Source of the DNA: Acinetobacter sp. WC-141
Lineage (GTDB): Bacteria; Pseudomonadota; Gammaproteobacteria; Pseudomonadales; Moraxellaceae
Length of the DNA: 64,000 nucleotides
Direction of reading: 5' to 3'
NCBI RefSeq assembly: GCF_000313935.1
Contig: NZ_AMSS01000045.1
Span: 1 to 64,000, forward strand
In this document: piece after piece, positions 7,944 to 16,539 of the stretch
Layout of the letters: every line of letters begins with the position of its first letter
Position numbering within the stretch: position 1 is the first letter of the stretch
The notes under the pieces: model-generated
Told to the model about the DNA's origin: nothing
What the model saw: only the letters and a program-made list of their open reading frames with translations
Database searches by the model: none
Translations under genes and position numbers: made by a program

Positions 7944-8169
7944 AAAACCTCCTCCTAGTGCGTAATACCTAAGAAATAGCAAGTGATGAAATTGTTAGTA
8001 AGTGCAGCTATTAACGTGTTGTTCACTCATTAAACAATTCACGGATAGCTTCTTTAAGAAAAATGAATTGTTTTAACTTTTTCTAAATTCAGTATGGAAG
8101 AGAGAATGGATAAAGAAAAGCGCATAATTCTTTTATATACTATTTGAAAATCGAATAGATAAATTGAAA

Positions 8170-9039
8170 ATGAATATAAAAAACTTACAGATTGATTGGC
8201 TGAAGTGTTTTGTTACAGTGGTAGATACAGGTTCATTATCGAATGCAGCGCCTGAGTTATATCGTTCCCAATCAGCTGTTAGCATGCAATTGAAAAAACT
8301 AGAAGAAGCTTTACATTGCCAACTCTTAATCAGAACTCACCGACAAATTGAATTAACCTCTCAAGGACAATTACTTTTAGGTTATGCACGCCGTATTCTC
8401 GATTTACATGCAGAAGCACAAATGGCATTTCATGGAGATGAACTGAAGGGACGTATACGACTTGGAGTGCCTGATGATTATGCTGCTAAATATTTAACGC
8501 CCGTACTCAAGCGGTTTGCGCCACGTTATGGAGGGGTGGAAATTGAATTGATCTGTGAGCAGTCGACTTCTTTAATTCCACAAGTAGAAAGTGGTGATAT
8601 AGATCTGGCATTAATTTCGAGAGATAACGCCCGTCAAGGAACACTCTTATTTCATGAACCTATGGTATGGGTAGGCTCTCCTCAGTTTGAACTCTGGCGA
8701 GAAGACCCGCTTCCGATTGCAGTTTACGAAAGTACAAGTCAAGCGAAAAAGAGTGCTATCAATTCTTTAGCGTTACAAGGGCGGCGTTACCGTGTTGTAT
8801 ACAACAGTTCAAGTTTAGCAGGACAAATTGCAGCCGTTGAAAGCGGTTTAGCAATTGCCGTGTTTACTCAGTGTAGTGCACCACAGCATTTAACAATATT
8901 AGGTGCTGATCATGGTCTTGGTCCTTTGGAGCCTATGGAAACAGCAGTTTATCGGAGTAGGGCATCTTTAGAGTCGAAAGCTGTTGACCACTTATATGAG
9001 CTTTTAATCAAAACACTTAGACATTCAGTTAATGTTTAA
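8170..9039 (+). CDS. LysR-family transcriptional regulator
   Basis: The product is about 289 residues. The N-terminal winged helix runs from about 5 to 65 (WLKCFVTVVDTGSLSNAA, then RSQSAVSMQLKKLEEAL), followed by a periplasmic-binding-like effector domain (ELKGRIRLGVPDDYAAKYL onward). I used the ATG at 8170; an in-frame TTG lies six bases earlier, and neither has a clear ribosome site. The gene is divergent from the EamA exporter across 226 bp, the usual arrangement when a LysR protein activates its neighbour in response to the exported compound. The ligand is unknown. Confidence 0.85.
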   Translation: MNIKNLQIDWLKCFVTVVDTGSLSNAAPELYRSQSAVSMQLKKLEEALHCQLLIRTHRQIELTSQGQLLLGYARRILDLHAEAQMAFHGDELKGRIRLGVPDDYAAKYLTPVLKRFAPRYGGVEIELICEQSTSLIPQVESGDIDLALISRDNARQGTLLFHEPMVWVGSPQFELWREDPLPIAVYESTSQAKKSAINSLALQGRRYRVVYNSSSLAGQIAAVESGLAIAVFTQCSAPQHLTILGADHGLGPLEPMETAVYRSRASLESKAVDHLYELLIKTLRHSVNV

Positions 9040-9192
9040 TGACCAAATTTTAAGTTGATATTTAGAGGTGAAAATAAAGAGATTTACACTTCTTTATTAA
9101 ATCTACAAAAAAGCCTAGAAACCTATGCTGATCGTAAAACGAATAAAAAGTATTTATTAACTCATCAATCTAAACAATTTATGAGGTGAAAT

Positions 9193-9324
9193 ATGAAAAA
9201 AATTATGACTACTTTAGGTTTAGCTGCCATTATTTCTTTAAGTGTGAGCGCTTGCCAAGGTGAAAACGATACAAAACAGCAAGATAAAACCACAACCCCT
9301 CATTCAATGGATAAAGATTCATAA
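9193..9324 (+). CDS. very small lipoprotein (43 residues)
   Basis: Reading MKKIMTTLGLAAIISLSVSAC then a short polar tail rich in Asp, Gln, Lys and Thr, this is a 43-residue prolipoprotein with lipobox SVSAC. GAGGTG precedes the ATG, and a strong terminator follows 23 bases after the stop, so it looks like a complete transcription unit. Tiny lipoproteins of this sort are common in Acinetobacter and often have entericidin-like or unknown roles. I assign none. Confidence 0.65.
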   Translation: MKKIMTTLGLAAIISLSVSACQGENDTKQQDKTTTPHSMDKDS

Positions 9325-9347
9325 TTTTAGATAAATGAATGCTCAGG

Positions 9348-9370
9348 CCCATCGTAAGATGGGTTTTTTT
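9348..9370 (+). terminator. rho-independent terminator
   Basis: CCCATC pairs with GATGGG around GTAA, followed by T7. It ends the small lipoprotein transcript. Confidence 0.85.
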
Positions 9371-9600
9371 ATATCTTTTTATTCTATCTTAAAGTGTGAT
9401 TTGTAACTCAAAATATTTATTTTTAATGGCGCTGTTCAAAATATGTTGACTAGTATACTAGGTTTTAAATATATTTAAATTCAACACGGATCATTTTAAA
9501 TATAACTCTATATTTAAAATAAATGGTTCAAATGCCATCAGATCAGAAATTTAACCTTTAAATTTGATTATAAAAATATTAATTAATCAAGGAGGTGGGT

Positions 9601-9888
9601 ATGGACGCTAAATTTCATTCTGAAAATGAATATGGTTTTATTCTAGATATTTTGAACACTTACATGGTGGTCAAGAAAACACAAAAAGATGACTATTATC
9701 CTTATGATTCATTTGGTTATCTTCTAGCTCTTTATCAACCGCTAAAAGTTTATATACCTCAACTTCCTCATCCAAAAATTTATATTGAGATTGGTGGAAT
9801 TTCATATGACAGAATGATTGTGGGGCAAACACAAAATGAAGCCGAAGCCATAAATATTTTATTGGATTTAGGACAACTTGTTGTTTGA
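9601..9888 (+). CDS. hypothetical cytoplasmic protein
   Basis: The product is about 95 residues, starting MDAKFHSENEYGFILDIL, acidic and Tyr-rich, with no signal or membrane segment. The ATG at 9601 is preceded by AAGGAGGTGGGT, an unusually strong ribosome site; a GTG two codons earlier overlaps that site and is less likely. The family is not recognised. It sits alone between a terminator at 9348 and a long hairpin at 9907. Confidence 0.6.
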   Translation: MDAKFHSENEYGFILDILNTYMVVKKTQKDDYYPYDSFGYLLALYQPLKVYIPQLPHPKIYIEIGGISYDRMIVGQTQNEAEAINILLDLGQLVV

Positions 9889-9906
9889 GCTTTAAGTACA
9901 GAATTT

Positions 9907-9940
9907 AATTTACTTAAGAAAAAGCTTTCTTAAGTAAATT
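9907..9940. terminator. 15-bp perfect hairpin after the hypothetical gene
   Basis: AATTTACTTAAGAAA (9907-9921) and its exact complement (9926-9940) enclose an AAGC loop. The arms are AT-rich and the following TTAATTATAAAT is a weak U tract, so it may be a terminator or a stability element. Confidence 0.55.
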
Positions 9941-10126
9941 AATTATAAATGTCATGGGCTATAAAGATGGAGGTCAAAAGAGAAAACTCCAAGAAGATAA
10001 TTGATAGTTTTATTCCTCAATATTAAACAAAGTCTCTAATAAGATACAAAAAATCACAAAAGCTAAATCTATAACTTTAAAAGAATTTGTTTATATAACT
10101 AAGAACATTAAAAGTAGGTCATCGTA

Positions 10127-10489
10127 ATGAAAAAAATATTCTTGGCAACCCTAACTGGGTTAGCTTTATTGGGTAGTAATGCGGTATTTGCTAAACCAGA
10201 TGCTACCTTAATAAAAGAAGCGACAAAAAATGTAGTTACAGTATCTAAAGTAAAAACTTTGGCTGATGAAACTGGTGTAACTTTAACCGGTACAATCGTG
10301 AAGCATATTGCTGGTGATCATTTTGAGTTTAAAGATGCTACGGGTTCAATTGTAATTGATGTAGATGATGACTTGTGGAAACCTCTACAGTTAAAAGCGG
10401 GCGATAAAGTACGTGTTATGGGAGAGGTAGATACTCATAGAGTTAAGCCTACCGATATTGAAGTTTTTCAAATCGAGCGTGTTAAATAA
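10127..10489 (+). CDS. YgiW/YdeI-family periplasmic stress protein (BOF/OB-fold)
   Basis: The product is 120 residues. A Sec signal (MKKIFLATLTGLALLGSNAVFA) is followed by a bacterial OB-fold of the YgiW/YdeI type: VTLTGTIVKHIAGDHFEFKD, then GSIVIDVDDDLW and GDKVRVMGEVD. In E. coli these proteins contribute to hydrogen peroxide, cadmium and peptide tolerance and bind cationic ligands in the periplasm. Length and domain order match the family. It is a single gene with its own strong terminator. Confidence 0.85.
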   Translation: MKKIFLATLTGLALLGSNAVFAKPDATLIKEATKNVVTVSKVKTLADETGVTLTGTIVKHIAGDHFEFKDATGSIVIDVDDDLWKPLQLKAGDKVRVMGEVDTHRVKPTDIEVFQIERVK

Positions 10490-10530
10490 AAACAGATCAT
10501 TTATATAAATATCGCTCAGAGCAAACAAAA

Positions 10531-10560
10531 AAGAAAACTCCTATTTTTAGGAGTTTTCTT
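10531..10560 (+). terminator. rho-independent terminator after the YgiW-like gene
   Basis: AAGAAAACTCCT and AGGAGTTTTCTT form a 12-bp stem with a T-rich 6-base loop, followed by TTG. It also carries its own T run within the right arm. Confidence 0.75.
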
Positions 10561-10695
10561 TTGAAAGCGGATAATTTTTTATCAATGCGTTGCATTAAAT
10601 GCTTCAAGACAGCTAGTCAAAATAGAACTAATCTTTTTTAAGTATTTTACCGATCGTTAAATTATAATTTTATATATTCCTGCCATTCATCTGAA

Positions 10696-10714
10696 AATAA
10701 TGATAACTATTTCA
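10696..10714. promoter_or_regulatory. weak Fur-box-like site upstream of the OmpW-like gene
   Basis: AATAATGATAA followed by CTATTTCA matches about 13 of 19 positions of the classical Fur consensus, mostly in the left half. In an AT-rich genome this could arise by chance. The rest of the 365-bp gap 10490-10854 holds the preceding terminator and the leader hairpin at 10803; I see no gene in it. Confidence 0.25.
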
Positions 10715-10802
10715 TATAATTACTATTGTAAATGTGATGGAGTTATCCAAATTAATATCGTTTAAAAAATATACTGATTGATAAAAAAGGCAACTCGGCT
10801 AT

Positions 10803-10850
10803 ATTCCATAAATATATTGCAAAATTGGCAATATATTTCTAGGATGGAAT
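10803..10850 (+). promoter_or_regulatory. foldable 5' leader next to the OmpW-like start codon
   Basis: ATTCCA (10803-10808) can pair with TGGAAT (10845-10850). Inside this, AATATATTGC (10811-10820) pairs perfectly with GCAATATATT (10828-10837). The AGGA ribosome site (10841-10844) is thereby held beside or within a closed stem four bases before the ATG at 10855. This layout resembles a heat- or ligand-opened leader, but only the pairing is seen. Confidence 0.35.
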
Positions 10851-10854
10851 AAAA

Positions 10855-11945
10855 ATGAAAAAAAGAGTAATAAAAATAGCAATAGTGAGTGCATTATCGG
10901 TATTAACAAGCATGAGTTATGCGCAGGAATTTAAAAAATTCTCTGTGTCTGCTGGTTGGTTACATGTAATTTTAATATTAATACTGCTGTTAAAAATGGA
11001 ACCACAGCTAAAGTCGGTACAATTTCAACAACAAGCTTTTTAAACTCAATTGATCCCAATGCTACTATGACTGATATGGGAGGAGGGGTTTGGAATTTAA
11101 AAGAATCCCTTACAGAGTTTTTAGCTCAACCCGAAATCCAAGATAAACTTACAGACGGTAATGGGAATATTCTAGCTGATGTTGCTGGTACAGCCCGAAT
11201 TGAGGGATTGGAAAGCTGGCAGCAGCAAGATGCGGGACTAGAAGTTGATGATGTAGACACATTAGGTTTAACATTTAACTATTATCTGAATGATAATGTG
11301 TCTTTACAATTTATTGGCGGTATCCCACCTAAAGTTGATGTAAAAGGTAAAGGAGAAATCCTAGCACCGTTAAGTGGAATAGCAATGTCTCCTAATGACT
11401 TGGTGAAATATCTTTTTCCGAATGGGATTACCTTAGGTCAAGCAATCCCAATTACCAACTTAGGAAACAAATCTAAAGCTGCATCTATTCGAGCGTGGAC
11501 GCCAACCATAGAAGCACAATATCAGTTTGGTAAAAGTGGGGTAAATAAGTTTAGACCTTATATTGGTGCGGGCTTAATGTATGCACATTTTAATGATATT
11601 AAACTTAATGATGGAATTCACTCTGATCTAGTCTCTGCAGGTCATATGATTCAAAATGTACTAGATGGTAAAGCAGGCGCTGCTTTAGACCGAAAAGAGT
11701 CGAGTGGAAAAATGGTGGTTAATGTCGATACAGATGACGCAATAGCTCCTATTTTTACTGCTGGTTTTACCTATGATTTTAATGACTCATGGTACACGGT
11801 TGCTTCTGTATCTTATGCAAAACTAAACAACAAAGCACAAATTGATGTAGTCAATCAAAATACGGGAACTCGCTTAATCCATGCTACAACAAAAGTTGAT
11901 ATCGATCCCCTTATTACCTATTTAGGGGTAGGGTATAGATTCTAA
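10855..11945 (+). pseudogene. OmpW-family outer-membrane beta-barrel, single-base frameshift
   Basis: Codons 1-38 encode a signal peptide ending MSYAQ and the first strand, EFKKFSVSAGWLHV. The frame then breaks near 10966-10969. The downstream frame continues smoothly as NFNINTAVKNGTT and runs to a barrel C-terminus, VGYRF, at 11945. Restoring one base (for example a T in CATGTAATTTT) gives about 363 residues. OmpW proteins are usually ~200-220 residues and form eight-stranded barrels for small hydrophobic solutes; the extra length here suggests large loops (around LSGIAMSPNDLVKYLFP). Features such as TLGLTFNYYLNDNVSLQF and YIGAGLMYAHF are typical. It is either a true inactivation or a sequencing indel. 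Confidence 0.8.
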
Positions 11946-11967
11946 TATTTTTATTTTTTAAAAAGGA

Positions 11968-12010
11968 TATCTCAGAGTTACTTAATATTTGAAACTTTGA
12001 GATACTTTAT
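11968..12010 (+). terminator. terminator after the OmpW-like gene
   Basis: TATCTCAGAGTT (11968-11979) pairs with AACTTTGAGATA (11993-12004) with one wobble, followed by CTTTATTTG. Confidence 0.6.
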
Positions 12011-12121
12011 TTGTTACTAGTTATAAAAAATAACTACTACTCATCAAACTCATACATAAAGTAAAATTTTATAAAAAATATTTTTAATATAATAATTTAA
12101 AATAATTTTGAGGATAGGAAA

Positions 12122-12550
12122 TTGAAAAAAATCATTAAAACTTTATTATTATCTACACTCATTTCAACTATATCTTTCTCTGTTTTAGCTAAAAATACTG
12201 AACAAAAAATTAATTTATTACAAGGTTCACCTCATACTACTTTAACTGGAAAATTTCAGGGTTATGAAGATGTGAGATATAGAGTTTATGCAAAGAATGG
12301 ACAAATATTGAAATTTAATATCAATAGTCTTGGTAATTTAGCCTATGTCAATATTTTTGCACCGGGTAAAAAACCGGGTAAAGATAATGCATTATTGATT
12401 GGCTCAACTGTAGGATCGACAGGAGAACTCACTTTACCAGTTGATGGTGATTATATTGTTCAAGTTTATCAAATGCGTAATAGTGCTCGTAAAAATAAAA
12501 CTGTGAAATATAATTTAGACATCGAATTATTAAATAAATTAAAGAGATAA
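12122..12550 (+). CDS. secreted protein with PPC-like beta-sandwich, unknown role
   Basis: The product is 142 residues with a Sec signal (KKIIKTLLLSTLISTISFSVLA). A beta-rich domain follows, resembling bacterial pre-peptidase C-terminal folds: GYEDVRYRVYAKNGQILKF, then LPVDGDYIVQVYQMRNSARK. I take the TTG at 12122 as start because GAGGATAGGAA precedes it and no ATG gives the signal peptide. Acinetobacter genomes encode many such short secreted proteins, often misnamed as DNA breaking-rejoining proteins. I infer a periplasmic or surface-binding role only. Confidence 0.65.
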   Translation: MKKIIKTLLLSTLISTISFSVLAKNTEQKINLLQGSPHTTLTGKFQGYEDVRYRVYAKNGQILKFNINSLGNLAYVNIFAPGKKPGKDNALLIGSTVGSTGELTLPVDGDYIVQVYQMRNSARKNKTVKYNLDIELLNKLKR

Positions 12551-12559
12551 TAGCTAATT

Positions 12560-12595
12560 AAATTTACTAGCTTTCACATGAGAGCTAGTAAATTT
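12560..12595. terminator. hairpin between the secreted protein gene and the ABC-F gene
   Basis: AAATTTACTAGCT and AGCTAGTAAATTT form a 13-bp perfect stem with a 10-base loop. It can stop both converging transcripts, although the U tract on the plus strand is short. Confidence 0.6.
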
Positions 12596-12616
12596 GAAAA
12601 AAGATATAAATAATAA

Positions 12617-14203
12617 TTATCCGGCTAAAGAAATTGACTCATGAATAGCGCAACTTTCAACAAAGATTTGATCATGTGAAATGAGTAGGACAGCACCTTC
12701 ATAGCTTTGAATAGCGGTAGCTAATAATTCTCTAGATTCAATATCTAAATGATTTTCTGGTTCATCCAATAGCAGAAGTTCGGGTGTAGGGTGGATCTGA
12801 CTTAGCGCCAATAACGCTACTTTTAGTTTTTCCCCACCACTTAGCTGAGACAGAAGATAAGCACCTTTATCACCACGGATTCGAAGTTGACCTAATAAAT
12901 TTCTCCACTCTAATTCTGAAAGGTCTTTATTCATGTGAGTTAAATTCTCAATAACAGACATCTCATCACGTAAAAAGCTAAAGTTTTGATCGAGATAAAA
13001 ACACTCTACTAATAAGTGAATGCTGTCAGAGGGCTGATTTTTCTGTCCATTGATTGCTTTAAGCAGTGTTGATTTTCCACTACCATTTTGACCTGTTATG
13101 TGAATTTTCTGGCCTGCCTTTACCGCTAAATCTATGGGCGTTTGAGTGCCATATTTCAGTTTGAGTTTTTTAATTCGAAGAATTTCTCCGGATTTTTTAT
13201 GAAAAGAAGGGAAGACAAATTGTTGTGGTTTGACTGTTTCAAGACGCATTTTTTTGTCTTTTAAATCATTTTGACTATTTGAAATTTGTCGTTGTTGTTG
13301 AGACTGTATCGCCGCAATACTTTGGCCCGCTTGTTCCTTTTTAAAGTCGAGCAAAATTTTAGCTTGAGAATTTGATTCGCGTATTTTATTCCCAGCACGT
13401 TCACGTTTTTGAGCTTTCATTAATACGTCATGTTGTTTTTGCTTCATCTGCTTAACGTCGCGTTGAGTTTGTTGAACAGAGTGTTCTAAAGCCGCCACAT
13501 GACATTGATATTGCTCATAGAATTTCTCATAATTTCCGGTTATGTGATGCAAGCCATGCTCATTTAAATGATAAATATGGTTTACTTCATTTAATAACGT
13601 TCGATCATGGCTAATGATAAGTGCACCTGATTGGTGTTTCTTCAAATGATCAATTAACCATTTTCTAGATTCCTGATCTAGGTGATTACTGGGTTCATCA
13701 AGTAGTAAATAATGATCTGATTTTAAAAATAAACAGCTTAAAGCCAATTTGGTCTTTTGACCTTCGCTTAATTTTTCAACTGGAAATTCTAAATCAGTGG
13801 GCAAATGAGCAGACTCTAATAGGTTATTCCATAAGGTGGGCAAATCCCAGTTGCCTTCTAATAAATCATAATCATTGAAGCTAGCAACACCTTGCTCAAC
13901 TCTCTTAAAAGCTTGATAAAGATCTAAAATATCTAAAGCTTCAGCTATGGTCCGACCTGTTAACCGATGCAATTGAGGTAAATAAGCATGTTTTATATGC
14001 CAAGCTATTTGCCCCGATGTAAGAATTGAATCAGATTTAAACGTCTGGTTTAACATTTGCATCAGCAAAGATTTGCCTTGACCATTACGGCCAATTAAAG
14101 CAGATACCTGATTTGATTCAAGACTAAAATTTAGTTGTTTAAACATGACTTTAGAGGGGAATTCTAAAGTGAGTTCTGATATTACACATGCCTGCTGAGT
14201 CAT
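12617..14203 (-). CDS. ABC-F subfamily ATPase
   Basis: The product is about 528 residues with two ABC domains and no membrane segments. Walker A motifs are GRNGQGKSLL and GQNGSGKSTLL, signatures are LSEGQKTKLAL and LSGGEKLKVAL, and Walker B motifs are YLLLDEPSNHLD and LLLLDEPENHLD. A charged helical linker near residues 235-310 joins them. ABC-F proteins act on the ribosome as translation factors or, in some subgroups, as antibiotic-protection proteins. Start at 14203 is chosen because GAGG precedes it; an upstream ATG at 14215 overlaps that site. The subgroup cannot be set by eye, and nothing around it suggests a resistance role. Confidence 0.88.
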   Translation of the reverse strand: MTQQACVISELTLEFPSKVMFKQLNFSLESNQVSALIGRNGQGKSLLMQMLNQTFKSDSILTSGQIAWHIKHAYLPQLHRLTGRTIAEALDILDLYQAFKRVEQGVASFNDYDLLEGNWDLPTLWNNLLESAHLPTDLEFPVEKLSEGQKTKLALSCLFLKSDHYLLLDEPSNHLDQESRKWLIDHLKKHQSGALIISHDRTLLNEVNHIYHLNEHGLHHITGNYEKFYEQYQCHVAALEHSVQQTQRDVKQMKQKQHDVLMKAQKRERAGNKIRESNSQAKILLDFKKEQAGQSIAAIQSQQQRQISNSQNDLKDKKMRLETVKPQQFVFPSFHKKSGEILRIKKLKLKYGTQTPIDLAVKAGQKIHITGQNGSGKSTLLKAINGQKNQPSDSIHLLVECFYLDQNFSFLRDEMSVIENLTHMNKDLSELEWRNLLGQLRIRGDKGAYLLSQLSGGEKLKVALLALSQIHPTPELLLLDEPENHLDIESRELLATAIQSYEGAVLLISHDQIFVESCAIHESISLAG

Positions 14204-14421
14204 AAAAAACCTCATAAATACAGGATGTACAAAATAGTAAAAGTAGTTTTAAGCAGAGACGTTAAATCACAAAAAATAGTCTATTTTGCACATCAAAAAA
14301 AGAAAAAAATGATGAGAAAAAAGACTTACTTCATTGGCGTGACTCACGAAATTGAAAAGAATAATAAACTATTCTAGCTAGAATTTTGGCTAGTGTAAAA
14401 TTTATACGTTTGTTTTATTAA

Positions 14422-14447
14422 AAAACCCAATCTAAAGATTGGGTTTT
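14422..14447 (-). terminator. terminator after the UspA gene
   Basis: AAAACCCAATCT and AGATTGGGTTTT form a long stem with a minimal loop, 18 bases beyond the UspA stop on the minus strand. Confidence 0.75.
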
Positions 14448-14464
14448 ATGCCTCTAAATAAGGT

Positions 14465-14908
14465 TTATTCTTTTACAACCAATACCTGAATTTTAGTGCT
14501 GTTTAAAACATCTTGAGCAAAACTACCTAAAATAAGCTTTTGGAAGCCTTTACGACCATGAGAACCAATCACAATCAAATCGGAACCTAAGCCCTCTACA
14601 GCTTTAAGAATGCCATCTGAAGAAATTTCACCTTGGATAATTTGAGTTTCAGCATCAATACCTTCTTCGGCGCATAAAGTTTTTACTTTTGCGAGGGTTT
14701 TTTCTGCATTGGCGCGTGCTTCAACAAAATAATCTTTTACAACAGGTGAGATGTAATAAAAATCTACGCCACTAAAAGGATCTACCGCAACTAAGCTAAT
14801 AGCGGTCAATTTACTTCCAAATGCCTTTGCAATATGTGCGGCTTGTCTTGCTGCTGCAAAAGAAATTTCAGAACCGTCGACTGGTACAATAATATGTTGG
14901 TAATTCAT
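14465..14908 (-). CDS. universal stress protein, UspA family
   Basis: The product is 147 residues, a single Usp domain. The ATP-binding signature G-2x-G-9x-GS is intact in GSHGRKGFQKLILGS (about residues 117-131), so it belongs to the nucleotide-binding UspFG/MJ0577-like branch. The N-terminal IIVPVDGSEISFAAARQA is typical. Usp proteins support survival under oxidative, acid or starvation stress. AGAGGAA precedes the ATG by seven bases. It is a single-gene unit with its own terminator. Confidence 0.92.
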   Translation of the reverse strand: MNYQHIIVPVDGSEISFAAARQAAHIAKAFGSKLTAISLVAVDPFSGVDFYYISPVVKDYFVEARANAEKTLAKVKTLCAEEGIDAETQIIQGEISSDGILKAVEGLGSDLIVIGSHGRKGFQKLILGSFAQDVLNSTKIQVLVVKE

Positions 14909-15194
14909 AATGTTATTCCTCTTATTTACAGTTGTTATATGTATGAAGCATTTATTAATTAAAGATTAACATATTTCATTCTTGGTAGACATCTATTCGA
15001 TCAATGTAACTGAAAATTAAATAAATTTATTTAAAATCAATCGTTTGTTTTGGTTTTTTATTGGCGTTGATTGAGTTTAAGCGTTATTGCTAAACAATCG
15101 ATAATATTTACATGAAAATTACAAAAAATTACTGTTCATATTTCTGTCATATAGAAAACGTATAACAAAATAGTAAATGAAGGGGGAGAAGAAG

Positions 15195-15422
15195 ATGGCT
15201 GATTTAACAGCAAAGAAAGTGAATAAGCTTTTAGAGGAATTCCGTCAAACAGGTAAAGAACCGGAAAAGTTAGTCATTGGTTATAAAACTTATGCCAGAT
15301 TGATGGCAGAAGATAAATTTGCAGAAAAAGTTGTTCCTTCTCTTGAAGATTCAAAAGAACGATTATATAAAAATTTAAAAATTAAACTTGTGACTGAAAA
15401 GCATTACTTTGAAATTAAATAA
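15195..15422 (+). CDS. small hypothetical protein
   Basis: The product is 75 residues, starting MADLTAKKVNKLLEEFRQTG, Lys/Glu-rich and mostly helical, with no signal or membrane segment. I start at the ATG at 15195 because AGGGGGAGAAG lies directly before it; an earlier ATG at 15177 overlaps that ribosome site. No family is recognised. Confidence 0.6.
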   Translation: MADLTAKKVNKLLEEFRQTGKEPEKLVIGYKTYARLMAEDKFAEKVVPSLEDSKERLYKNLKIKLVTEKHYFEIK

Positions 15423-15597
15423 AAGTTATGTGAAATTCATCACAGCATATTAAACTAAAGTAACACTAAATAGGTTTAATAACATGTTCATTGTATAAAG
15501 ATACAAATTAATAGTGTAATCAACATTTGAAAACAGCAATCGTTTATAAACTCGATAGAATAAATTGCTTTTATTTTAAGTAGTGGAATAAATTGAA

Positions 15598-15771
15598 ATG
15601 CCAACACTCAGTGTAATTATATTTTATGTTTTAGCTATATTAGGCAGTGTAGCGATTATTTGTGGATTAGTCAGTTTAAGTGTTTTTTTAATTTTTATAG
15701 GATTAGCATTATTATTTGCAGCATTACTATTAAAGAAAGAGTTTAAATTAGATATTTTATTTTGGAAATAA
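15598..15771 (+). CDS. small two-helix membrane protein (57 residues)
   Basis: Translation from the ATG at 15598 gives MPTLSVIIFYVLAILGSVAI and on to a TAA at 15771, with two long hydrophobic stretches and a KKEFKLDILFWK tail. The composition is too consistently hydrophobic, with stop-free AT-rich codons, to be obvious noise. The ribosome site is weak, though, and no family is known. The following interval to 16038 is very AT-rich and shows no gene. Confidence 0.45.
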   Translation: MPTLSVIIFYVLAILGSVAIICGLVSLSVFLIFIGLALLFAALLLKKEFKLDILFWK

Positions 15772-16038
15772 ATATAATATGAATTTGTATTTTTGATTGT
15801 CTATAGAATTATTTTAATAGAACTGAAAAGAAAATTTCAGTTCTAAAAAAATTGAATTATTTTTATGATAAGTTTTAGTTTAATAACATTTTTTTAATCA
15901 AAATTATTTCAATAAAATATAAAAGAAGAAAATTTAAAATTTAATTAAGTGTTTAAAAATAAAAAAGTTTCATTTAGGATAAAAGTAAAATTGTAAAAGC
16001 ATTTTTTAGCGATTAAACAATAACAAAGCGAGGTGAGC

Positions 16039-16482
16039 ATGACTTATAAGTATGAGTATGCAGGGTTCTGGTTAAGATTTGGTGCAATGATTATTGATAC
16101 TCTTATTCTTTTTTTAGCAATTATTCCTGCCGCATGGATTTTTTATCAAGGGGATTATGATTTAGTCTTTGCTACTGGTTTAAGTACGAAGCCACAAAAT
16201 TATTGGTTTGATTTAATAGTGAACTATGCCTTTCCTTTGTTGTATTCAGTTTTATGTTGGCTGTATTTTGCAGGAACGCCAGGCAAGCGATTGATGCGAC
16301 TAAAGGTTTTAGATGAAAAAACCGGCGATAAGCTTACACTCATGCAGAGTATTATTCGATATATTGGCTATATACCGTCAATTATAGTATTTGGTATTGG
16401 TCTTTTTTGGGTCGCATTTGATGCTAAAAAACAAGGCTGGCATGACAAAATGGCAAAATCAGTGGTAGTAAGAGAGCTATAA
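16039..16482 (+). CDS. RDD-family membrane protein
   Basis: The product is 147 residues with three hydrophobic segments. The RDD signature is in the N-terminal YAGFWLRFGAMIIDTLIL (Arg then Asp in the first helix), and the conserved second motif is GTPGKRLMRLKVLDEKTGDKLT. The C-terminus GWHDKMAKSVVV is also typical. Function is poorly defined across the family, with roles in ion or small-molecule transport proposed. I start at the ATG at 16039, since GAGGTGAGC covers the alternative GTG two codons before. Confidence 0.85.
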   Translation: MTYKYEYAGFWLRFGAMIIDTLILFLAIIPAAWIFYQGDYDLVFATGLSTKPQNYWFDLIVNYAFPLLYSVLCWLYFAGTPGKRLMRLKVLDEKTGDKLTLMQSIIRYIGYIPSIIVFGIGLFWVAFDAKKQGWHDKMAKSVVVREL

Positions 16483-16492
16483 AAATAAGATT

Positions 16493-16538
16493 AAAAAGCG
16501 TTCATAGCATTGAAAAAGGGGCTATGAACGCTTTTTTT
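16493..16538. terminator. bidirectional terminator between RDD and BenE genes
   Basis: AAAAAGCGTTCATAGC and GCTATGAACGCTTTTT form a 16-bp perfect stem with a 12-base loop, followed by T residues. It is shared by two converging genes. Confidence 0.88.
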
Positions 16539-16539
16539 A

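Noticed and set aside
12617..14203. Antibiotic-protection ABC-F resistance gene
   Set aside because: The ABC-F layout is clear, but housekeeping translation factors share it and nothing in the context indicates resistance.
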